NCBI GenBank assembly: GCA_963573385.1
Contig: CAUYLG010070611.1
Span: 1-64,000 of the forward strand
DNA: 64,000 bases
Origin: Cacajao melanocephalus
Taxonomy: Eukaryota; Chordata; Mammalia; Primates; Pitheciidae
Reading direction: 5' to 3'
Below, one piece after another: positions 53,555 to 64,000 of this stretch (the first letter of the stretch is position 1; every line of letters begins with the position of its first letter). The notes under the pieces are model-generated. The model made no database searches. It saw only the letters and a list, made by a program, of their open reading frames with translations, and was not told the origin of the DNA. The translations under genes and the position numbers were made by a program.

Positions 53555-53956
53555 GCTGGGCCACTGGCACCAGGAACAAGTGGTCATGTGCTGGTCTCCT
53601 TTTCAGCTAAGTACAGCCATGTGATTATGTTTCAGTCAATAATATGCAAGCAGAAGTACAGGCAATATTCAGGAAGCAACCTTCAGTGAAGGAGGCACGA
53701 TGCCCTTCTTTACCACTTCCTCTTTCCTGCTAGCTGGGATACTGGCATGATGGCTGGAACTCAAGCTACCCTTATGGACTATGAGGTAGCACATTAAGAA
53801 GATCGGAGCATCAAGATGTGTGCCATCAATGATCTTAGAATGCCACAGATCCCTACCTTTATACTCTACTTTGTGACAGGGAGATGATATATTTTTTTTA
53901 ACTTTTTTTTTTTTTAATCTGTCACATGTAGCCAAAGCAAACTGAACTAACACAAA
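53555..53956 (+). mobile_element. MLT-like LTR
   Basis: Old LTR pattern: gctaagtacagccatgtgat, caataatatgcaagcagaag, ctttcctgctagctggga, gcatgatggctggaactc, ggactatgaggtagc, then cacatgtagccaaagcaaac and tgaactaacac at the 3' end. Confidence 0.65.
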
Positions 53957-54274
53957 TGGAGAGATCAATAATGAAGGTCAGGGAGAAGAATGAACAAGAA
54001 ACATGGGAGGGAGAACAAGTGGAAGGAAATGCAGGAGATAAACCAATCCTCACATAGTTTCCCTGACTTGCAAGACTCCAGCCCCTCAGGGACCTGGAAG
54101 TGGTGCTGTCCAAATTCTGTTCTGTCAGTTATAGGCATTAATAAATACCTAATCACCTACCAAAACAATTACTGTTCAATTATTTAAAAGTACACATAAA
54201 AAATTTCCAAATGCAGGGGATTTGGTATTGTTCTTCTCTTTGTATTACTGGTTTCTATTTTAAATGCACCATGG

Positions 54275-55075
54275 TAAAACATATACATCAGTCTCAATTT
54301 GCTGGCATTTGTTGAGACTTGCTGTGGCCTTTGGTGTGCTCAATTTTTACAAATGCTTCATGTTATTCTCTGTTGTTAGGTGCAGACTTCTATATACAAC
54401 CATTCAATTAAGCTTGTTTACGTACTGTTGTAATCTTCTATGCCTTCTCACTTTTTGCTGTTTGTTGCCTTAACGTATCAACTAATGAGAAAGGTAAGAT
54501 AAAATCTACCACAAAGATTACGAATTTGTCAATCTATCCATGCAATTCTGGCAACGTTTACTTAACATACTGTAAGGCAAGGCTTCTTAGGTACATATAC
54601 ATTCAGAACTGCCATATATCCATAGTGACTTATTTATTTTACCATCATGTAGAGATCTCCTAACACTAATACTTTTTGCCTTAAAATCTATTTTGTCTGA
54701 TATCAGTGTAGGTACTGCAACTTTCTTTAGTTAACGATCTTCCTTCTGTATTTCTTTCCATTTACAAAATTTAAAACTTTCTGTGTCCTTATATTTGCAT
54801 GTGTCAATCATGAATACCACATAGTTTATTTCATAGATAAAAGACAGTGATTTCAGGAATCACTGTCTTTTAACCGGCAAATTTAGGCCATTTACATTTA
54901 TTTAAACAACGTTCAATATTTACTTCAAATATCTTATTAATGATTTTTATTTGCACTGTTTTTTAAAAATATTTCTTCTCGTTTTATGCCTTCTATTGTA
55001 TTGATCAAAGTTTTCTTCCTCTCCCTTTTTCCCTCTACTAATGAAGTTGTATATTCCATTTCTATGCATTTCGTG
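54275..55075 (-). mobile_element. Antisense L1 ORF2 fragment
   Basis: catttgttgagacttgctgt, ctctgttgttaggtgcagac, atctattttgtctgatatca, tctttccatttacaaaattt and taggccatttacatttattt follow the antisense ORF2 5' region. Contains an unusual perfect hairpin (54838-54872). Confidence 0.8.
54838..54872. repeat. Perfect 15-bp hairpin inside L1
   Basis: taaaagacagtgatt (54838-54852) pairs perfectly with aatcactgtctttta (54858-54872) around a 5-base loop tcagg. The right arm matches L1; the left arm does not. Confidence 0.95.
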
Positions 55076-55091
55076 ATCACCCTTTAATACT

Positions 55092-55201
55092 GAGATGGGA
55101 TTTCTCTATGTGCCCAGGATGGTCTTAAACTCCTGGCCTCAAGCAGTCCTACCACTTTGGCCTCCTGAGTTGCTGGGATTACAGGCATGGGCCTCCCCAG
55201 C
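55092..55201 (-). mobile_element. Alu monomer (FLAM/AluJ-like)
   Basis: gagatgggatttctctatgt, gtcttaaactcctggcctca, agcagtcctaccacttt and gggattacaggcatgggcct: a single antisense arm, old. Confidence 0.8.
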
Positions 55202-56189
55202 TAAAAGTCTGTTTTTGTTGTTCTATCAGCATCTCTGGGAGTTCTGAGGATCAGGTGACAGTCGATACTAAAAACTCAGCACCCTACAAAGCCTCCCCAG
55301 CACACGCAAGGAGCAAAGCAGGGATCTATGTCAATGCCAACTCCTGGTTTAGCACTTCGGTTCTCTATTGTACCCCTTTGTTCAATCTGTTAACCCAGGA
55401 GGTCTGGGCCTGACCCAGAGTAGATGCTTTCAAGAACACTGATGAATGAGGCTGGATGAAAAGGACCCCTCACAGCTAGGCTGCAGTGCAGACTTGATCT
55501 GATGGGCAGTGGAGGTGCCAGCAGAGACGGTCAGGTAGGAAAGTGGCAGGACGGCTCTCGAGATGACATGGAGCTTCTGTCCCTCACGGAACCGACAAAA
55601 CAGAATTCGGACAGTATCACTTCCAGGTCCCCAAGGGGCTGGCTCTCAAAAAGCACTCCAAAAGAGCTCACATGAAATTGTACAAAGAGGGGATATTAGA
55701 TTGTGTGCATCTATTTTTCTAAACCTGCACAAAAAAGTACATTATTCACTTGAGCGGATGTAGCTTAGAAACAGTGAGAGACGCCTTTCCTAAATAAGCC
55801 TATTTCTCTCCAGAGAAAAGGTTTTGAAGTTGCCCAGGAAGGGTTAAGACTCAGAATTAACAATGTGCCTGCTTCTAGTACCTCCTGAGTTGTCATGGAG
55901 ACATTTCCAACTGGAAATCATTGATACCGAGCAATCCTTTCCCCTCAGTTCTCCTAACAGATGTGTTGACACATATTAGGGGAAACAAGGGAGTCTGCAG
56001 GGGCCAATGCGGGCGACCCCAGCCAGCGGCTTCGCCGGTGGCCATAACCTGGCTTAGATTCCTAGCCTGGGAGGTGCTCGGGACTGAGACACGCACCATC
56101 CACATCATCGCCTCATTGCCTTGGAGTGAAAACAAGAGTCAGGATGTTAAGTTTGAATCATATACTTTGTGGGTTTGTTTGTTGTTTTT
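55202..56189. other. Unique sequence
   Basis: No named repeat. A 228-codon open frame (55921-56607) starts here but runs through the following antisense AluJ, so it is not a gene. Confidence 0.35.
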
Positions 56190-56474
56190 CATTGTTTGTT
56201 TGAGACAGTGTCTCATTCTGTCACCCAGGATACAGGACAGTGATGCGATCATAGCTCACTGCAGCCTCAATCTCTGGGGCCCAAATGATCCTCCCAACTC
56301 AGCCTCCCGAGTAGCTGGGAGCAGAGATGTATGCCAACACACCCAGCTAATTTTTGTAGAGACCAGGTCTTGCTATGTTGCCCAGACTGGGCTCAAACTC
56401 CTAGACTCAAGTGATCTGCCCTCCTCGACCTCCCAAAGAGCTGAGATTACAGGTGTGTGTTACTGTATCCAGCC
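56190..56474 (-). mobile_element. AluJ, antisense
   Basis: gagacagtgtctcattctgt, gatcatagctcactgcagcc, aaatgatcctcccaactcag and ctatgttgcccagactgg are AluJ-type variants. Strongly diverged, ending gtatccagcc. Confidence 0.93.
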
Positions 56475-59290
56475 TGAATCACAGCCTATTAATAAACCTC
56501 CCATGGGGTGGTGTCTTCAAGGCCTGCTAAGCAATAAAGCACTGTTTGCCCATGCATTAACTACACCCCGACTTCTGCAGAGAATGAGCGTCTGGTCTGA
56601 TTTTTAAATCCATTTCCCTCCCTGCCGCCTGCCCTGGGGCCTGACTGTCAGGCCTTGCTTCTGCTACCAGACTTCAGAGTGGGGAAGTCCCAGACCCAGC
56701 AATCAGAGCCCTTGTGGTTTTCTGTGTTTTTTAAATTTTCATTTCTAATGATTACGGGTACACGCAATCATCGTATATATTTATGAGGTTTCATGGTTTT
56801 TCCCCACGGCCTCGGCATGCTGGTGGAGCTCTGTGGAAGGCACCCTGAAGAGGCTTCTGATAGCAACTGTGGGGTTCAGTCTCCCTCCACGGCACTCCAA
56901 AGAGGGATGGCTGCTCACTGAATTCTACAAAGGCATAGCGTCACTATGTTAATAAAACCACCAGCAGCATGAAATAGATTCTGTGCTTCAATATCTGGAA
57001 TAAAAATCGTCACCTTCCACAGCCTGGAACAACATGATGTGGATGTGCCTTCCACAAAGTACATGATTCCCCCTTTCCTCATGAGTTTTCTGGGTCACAT
57101 ATATTTCTTCGCCAAGTCTGTACTTCTGCTTCAACAGTTAGAAGAGTCTTTCAGTATCATTTTTCCTGGAATAATTTGTTATCCATCATTTTTATGGCAG
57201 TATTAAATTTTAAGAGGGAATTGAGAGGGATAGGAAATCTATTGCATATTCCAGCCCCAAAAGAAAGCCTTTAATACATTTAGAACTTTTCAGTTTTACA
57301 TTCAAATCTGACCTCAGAACCAAAAAGCTGCCTAGAGCCAGCCATCCTTCAAGTAGGAGTGTGGGGTCAGTCACCCACTCGTCTGCAGCTGGGCAAAAGG
57401 CTCCACGCGGGCCCTCAGCAGACAGGCAAAGCAGGTCTGATGAGCCCGACCAAGACCTGTACTGCCAAGAGGCACAGCCTGGAAGGCCAGAGGGCAGGTG
57501 CTCACAGTCTCCACCCACACAGAGGCCTGGCGGGTATTCACAAGTGTGCCCTACAGGACATCAAGTAAATCAGATCAGGGTGCCAGGTGCCCACCGTGTA
57601 CCTATCCAGCTCTTAGCAGCTTGCCAGCATGCCAGGCCTCCCGGTACAGGGTGTGGGGTGCAGAGCCAAGTCAGCTGCCGTCCTGGGTGTCTGCAGCAGT
57701 GGCCCCGGGAAACGGCAGGGGTGCTAACTGGGGTGTGGCCAAGTGCATAAGGTACAGAGAGACAGAAGCCCCTGCAACTCAACCATAACACGCGAGCTCT
57801 CAAGGGAACGCCGCTCCACTGATAAGACTTGGTACTCTGCTGCTGGACAAATGCAGGACCAGGCGCCACACTGCTGGAAAGCACAGAAGACTGTGACAAG
57901 AAGCAGGACAGGCACATGTTAAGAATCACACAACTGCTTGGTGCTGGAGAGATGGTGAAGGAGGCAGAGTGGCCCCAAAGGGGAAGCTGCGGCCTGGATG
58001 AGTGGGGACTGAGCTTCAGTCCCAATTCTGCCACCTGCCAGCTGGGCAGGTGGGCAGCTCCACAGCCTCCACCGGCCTGCACCCCAGGAGGGCAGCCTCT
58101 CCAGGCTCTGCCCCTCTCCTCTTTTCCTCCTAATTCGCAGAGAAGTCCACCAGCTTCCTGGCCATGCCTTGCTTCGGAGGCCTTACCCTTCTGAGCACAC
58201 TTAGAGGGCTGCTGCAGAAAACCACCATCTCTGAGAATGCATGACAAACCAAACCACCTTAGAAATGTGAAGCTTTCTGTACCAATGCTCTTAGAGACCA
58301 GGGAACACAGGCCTGCTTCCAGCATTAAGCCAAGTGTGTAATCTGCAATATAAAAAGGCAGCGGGTCTCAGGAGAGGCCACGACTGAGCCCAGCCAAACA
58401 CATCACATGTTTTATCATCACAACCCAGGGTGACACACAATGAGAAATCGTCTCTCCACTTCAAGAATAACAAGATTGATGTCTGCATCATATTGACTCT
58501 CTAGACTCAGAAATTCAAATGAGGAAGTAACTTTTATTTATTACGGCTGGCTCATTTCTTTTCTTCTTTCCCAGAACCACAACAAACCACAGCCATAAAG
58601 CATTAGCAAGTGTTTCTGGATTGACAGATCAAACCACAGGATGATTAATGGTCATGGTCTCGTTTAAAAGGAAAGAATGGAAGCAGCAGCAATGGCTCCT
58701 TCCCGCCGCCCCAAGTGAAGGGTTTCCAATTTTAAGTTTGATTGTAAAAGCAAAGAGCCTAAAAGCGGGAGCCCACCCCAGAAACTGGCTGGGGTGGCTG
58801 GGAGGGCAAAGTGGGGAGCGGGGACCTGCACTTCCACCAAAAAGAGTCACTCCCGCAGCTCCCAGGAGGGTCTGACTGCTGACCCATCTGCACGCCTCCC
58901 AGGCACAAAACCTCTTTTCCTTGGCCGCAGCGTGGGCTGTAAGGCGAATATCTGACCATGCTCCTGTGCAAGCTCCTAGGACAGTTAAACAAGCTAACAG
59001 GTGTGGCTGTGCACGGCAGTGATGGGCACTTACGGGCTCTTAATACGTGGAAATTACTGCGGTTTTTATTTTTTCTCCAGTGGTATGGGAGGTTGGTTAC
59101 TAAAATTACTTTTCAGCTGTCCATTAAAAAGAAATAAGCGTAGATATGGGGTAAAATATTTCCAGCTAGGCCTATCACTTTAAGTTCAATAATCCTATGA
59201 AATGTTTACACTCTTAGGTTTGCAGAAATGGAATGACTGGGCCATCTACCTATATTCACAATAACAGGGAAACAGGAAACTACTTACAGG
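56475..59290. other. Mostly unique sequence
   Basis: No gene. A short AT stretch (56728-56800) may be an L1 scrap. The longest open frame in the window (251 codons, antisense 57570-58325) lies here but shows no recognisable domain, and a 129-codon frame opposes it. Treated as chance in GC-rich DNA. Confidence 0.35.
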
Positions 59291-59386
59291 AACAGCACGG
59301 AACAGTCAGCTCAGCTCTGCCCCATCCAAGCAACAGGGAACAGCATGAAACGCTCAGCTCAGCTCTGCTCCATCCAAGCAACAGAG
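59291..59386. repeat. 48-bp tandem duplication
   Basis: aacagcacggaacagtcagc at 59291 recurs as aacagcatgaaacgctcagc at 59339. Both continue with tcagctctg and ccatccaagcaacag. Period 48, a multiple of three, so short frames stay open through it. Confidence 0.9.
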
Positions 59387-59599
59387 TTTCGTTCCAGCAA
59401 GGACAGGAAGGTGGAGCTGAGACAAATGTGCACCACGCCAAAACTCATGTTCGTCCATCCTGACATGTGCAACGCTGAGGCCTCACTGGGAGGACGTGGC
59501 GGCAGAAGCACCTTCCATCAAGATTCCGCCGCTCCCAACAGCCACGGAAGCAGCACTCAGCCTGGACTCTGGGAGGGACGACTTTCCATCTGCACCACT

Positions 59600-60480
59600 C
59601 ACACCAAAGGAGGCTGTTTTTTGAGGTTCATTGTTTGGATCGTTTGCAGCAAAAATATATGTGAACCTGCAGATGCTTTGCTGAAACTCTTTCAGTTTGG
59701 TCTATGTATGCCAGATCTCAATTGGAAATTTAGTCAAATGAACTCCTCTAAAAACTTGCTTTTGCAAACTTTTGTTGTATTATTAAGATTTTGCAATAGA
59801 AGTTATTTTAACAATATACAATATAATTAGCCACTTAATGTTATTAAGAAAATTTATGAGCCTTTGTGAGTTGAAAAACAGCCCCAAATGATATTTATTA
59901 ACTATCCGGGACTAAAAATAGGCCCCTATTGCCTCAGTGAACCACATTTAAAAAAATGTAGAGTCACAAATAATATGTCTAATTACGTATTAAACTAATT
60001 CTCGCCTTCACCTTTTGAATTTCTAAACTCCTTACCTCATGTATCATTTTAATTATTTTTCCAGTTCATTCCCAGGGAAACTGGCTGATGGGGAATTAAT
60101 TAATGGGTCCAATAAAGAGGCTGCCAGCATTGTTCTACCACAATCTGCACCCTGGCCTCATTTGCATGTCTCCTTTTATTCTAAACAATAGCACTGCTGA
60201 GATTTCGGCATGAAATTGTTAGCTCATTTAAAAGGACACAATCATATCCATTTCCACAGATATTCATCAATTATCACATTTTACTGCAACATGAATCCAT
60301 GAATAGAGCAACCACTAGGGTTTCTGGCCCCAGGGTTTTAGAAAAATTACAGGTATTTAAATATCATATGGCATATTCCACTTGATGAGATGATTCTGGA
60401 TTATTTCAGGTCCACAGAAAGATCTTATGTGAAAAGCAGATGTTCTATGATGCTGTAAGTTGCAACATTAAAGTCCACAC
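59600..60480. promoter_or_regulatory. Candidate conserved enhancer-like island
   Basis: Repeat-free, AT-rich sequence within GC-richer DNA, dense in sites typical of developmental enhancers. They include a perfect MEF2-type site CTAAAAATAG (59912-59921), homeodomain-type cores in tctaattacgtattaaact (about 59979-59997) and ggaattaattaatggg (60092-60107), and a POU octamer ATTTGCAT (60160-60167). No coding frame. The role is inferred; conservation was not tested. Confidence 0.4.
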
Positions 60481-62032
<1,552 letters not shown>

Positions 62033-62195
62033 AAAAGGAGTCTTAAAAAGACTAGTATCAGGAAAGCAAGCCAAGCACAGGCAACAGAGTCTTCAGGGGT
62101 CAAACCTTTCTATTAATGGGCATGCCCATTCAAGGCAGAATTTGCAATGACCTATCCAAACACCAGCATTAGAGCTGCATTAAAAAACAGATGTG

Positions 62196-62502
62196 GGGCT
62201 GGACGTGGTGGTTCACACTTGTAATCCTAGCATTTTGGGAGGCTGAGGTGGGCAGATCGCCTGAGGTCAGGAGTTCGAGACCAGCATGATCAAATATGGC
62301 AAAATCCCATCTCTACTAAAAATACAAAATTAGCCAGGCGTGGTGGTATGCGCTTGTAAGCCCAGCAACTCAGGAGACTATGGCAGGAGAAATGCTTGAA
62401 CCTGGGAGGCAGAGGTTTCAGTGAGCTGAGATCGTGCCATTGCACTCCAGCCTGGGCAACAGAGCAAAACTGCCTCAAAAAAAAAAAAAAAAAAAAAAAA
62501 AA
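62196..62502 (+). mobile_element. Alu, full length, long A tail
   Basis: From gggctggacgtggtggttca to an uninterrupted A run of about 26 bases. Flanked by aaaaaacagat on both sides (62182-62192, and again at the end of the A run). Confidence 0.97.
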
Positions 62503-62507
62503 CAGAT

Positions 62508-64000
62508 ACCGGTATGCCAGGGGGTCGAGCACAGTTCATGAGGGGCCTGAGGTCTCCTCAATGCCCAAGGCAGATGAGTTTCAAAGAGGCTGGCTGCCTG
62601 AGCAATTGCTGCCTCCCGAGCTGCTGAGTGCCAAGGTACAGGGAACTGTGGATCAGAGATGGCCAGCACTCTGTTAACACCATGCTTTGCCTTCCATGAA
62701 AATACATGATAGGGGGCACATGGCCAGGCTGTGCTTCCCAGCCTCCCTCTGCAGTTGGGGGGACGCGCACTTGGTCCCTCATCACCAAGGGACATAAACA
62801 GAGGGACAGGTGCCCTCCAGGGAAGCATCTCTTCCACGGGGCTGAGCCATGATATATACTATGCACCCCTGGGCAGCCAAAGCGCCAAAGCTTGCCCCTC
62901 TCTCCCTTTTTCCCTCCCTCTCTTCCAGCCTCCCCTGACTCGAGCATCCCCTCCTGCACCCTCCAGTCATGCAGGCATGTCCCAGCACACCACCAGCATT
63001 GCAAGGAACCTCCCTCGAGGGAGCCACCCACTTTGGGATTCAGGCGGCACCACACCCACCTGCCTGAGCACCAGGTAGCTTTGTCATTGTTTGTGTGAAT
63101 TTTAAGATGCTTTTTCTTCTCAACAAAACCAGTTTTTTAAGAAGTCCCTGTGGGCTGCACCCACATGCCTTGGTTTATCCAGTCCCCAGCAGCTTAGTTC
63201 CCAAAGTGCTGTTGGCATGTTGCAATGCAAAGTGTTTTGATGACATCAATTACCTTCCCCAGTTGTCCTCCATACATGTGTTTCTTTCTACCGGCTTGTT
63301 TAATGCAAGTCTCTCTATATCTCCCAGGATGCACAGGCGGTGGGACTCAGCGGAGGCTCTGTTCCTGGAGGCGTATGTCCAGCTGCCTGGTGGCCATGAG
63401 CCCGCAGTGTGCCCAGGGTCCGCTCACTCAGCATGTTCCCAAGTGGAACCGCATTTCTCTTGCACCTTCCTTCCCTCCCACCCCACGCACAGCCACGCAC
63501 AGGGGCAACTGAGGAGCTCAGGCGGGATTCACAGTATGGCCGAGAAGCCCACACGGCTCCTCACCTGAGGCCCTGAAGTCACTCACTTGAAACAAAACAA
63601 CACAACACTCAAAAGTGGCCGCTTCTACATCTTATGACTTTGCAGCTTCCTCACATAAGATGGGAAAACTGAGGATGTGACCCTGCAGGTCTCCCTGCAA
63701 TCCAACCCAACCAACCCAGGCCCAAGTGAGAGGCCTGCTAAGTCTTCGTGGAGACCCACAGCAAAAATCAATAAATATATACATGAAATCTTTCATAATA
63801 CTTGTTTCTCAACCCTCCCCTAAGGCCAGGCAGGGGAGGGGCAGGGAGCCAGGCCTGCTCCCAACAGAAACAGGTGCAGAGGTGTCCAGCCACAGGAGAT
63901 GCCGGCAGGAGGGTCCTGAGCCCTGCCCCATGAAGAAGGGATTCCACTTGCACAGAGCCCGCCTGCAAGACTGCAACTCTCAGAATTCACTTTTCACTAA
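62508..64000. other. Unique sequence to the window end
   Basis: No gene or repeat named with confidence. Open frames up to 165 codons overlap on both strands. The 62700-62880 stretch faintly resembles an old LTR. Confidence 0.35.

Noticed and set aside
55921..56607. 228-codon sense open frame
   Set aside because: Its C-terminal half is antisense AluJ read in frame, so it is not an ancestral protein.
57570..58325. 251-codon antisense open frame, the longest in the window
   Set aside because: GC-rich context with few stops, an overlapping 129-codon sense frame, no domain, signal or motif recognised, and low-complexity Ser/Cys/Pro stretches.

Overview
The window looks like ordinary nuclear DNA from a primate, almost certainly human. 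About twenty Alu elements lie on both strands, several with clean target-site duplications. With them are long stretches of old antisense L1, MaLR-type LTRs (MST-like), an ERV1-type solo LTR, L2, MIR and hAT-type DNA transposon fossils. Alus are primate-restricted and the MST LTRs are also primate-age. I see no bacterial operons, viral genomes, CRISPR arrays, rRNA, tRNA or convincing protein-coding exons. Every open frame I examined is explained by chance in GC-rich DNA, by tandem repeats, or by transposon sequence read in either direction.

Layout. 1-535 is a TGGA/TGGG tandem array with higher-order structure that runs straight into the 3' half of an MST-like LTR (540-755). 0.76-25 kb is mostly GC-rich, low-repeat sequence with a few LTRs, four Alus, minisatellites (4.4, 20.3 kb), palindromic clusters (9.5, 11.6 kb) and an antisense L1 fragment at 15.2 kb. 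25-31 kb is AT-rich and built mainly of antisense L1, with a nested inverted repeat, followed by an ancient LTR-like repeat hit by two Alus. 31-41 kb is mixed: it has a solo LTR lodged inside a minisatellite (33.7-34.4 kb), one LTR nested in another (36.5-37.4 kb) and two candidate conserved non-coding blocks. 41.5-56.5 kb is very repeat-dense, with a roughly 4.4 kb antisense L1 broken by three Alus, an L1 inside a hAT element, an L2 inside a MIR, and more antisense L1. 56.5-64 kb returns to unique sequence, with an AT-rich enhancer-like island at 59.6-60.4 kb and two Alus near 62 kb.

Nothing here works as a gene set; the window is intergenic or intronic. Its value lies in the order of insertions (which element sits inside which), the locally templated duplications and hairpins, and a few unique AT-rich blocks that resemble regulatory DNA. 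I ran no search or computation, so repeat names rest on memory of consensus sequences and are given at family level where the subfamily is uncertain.
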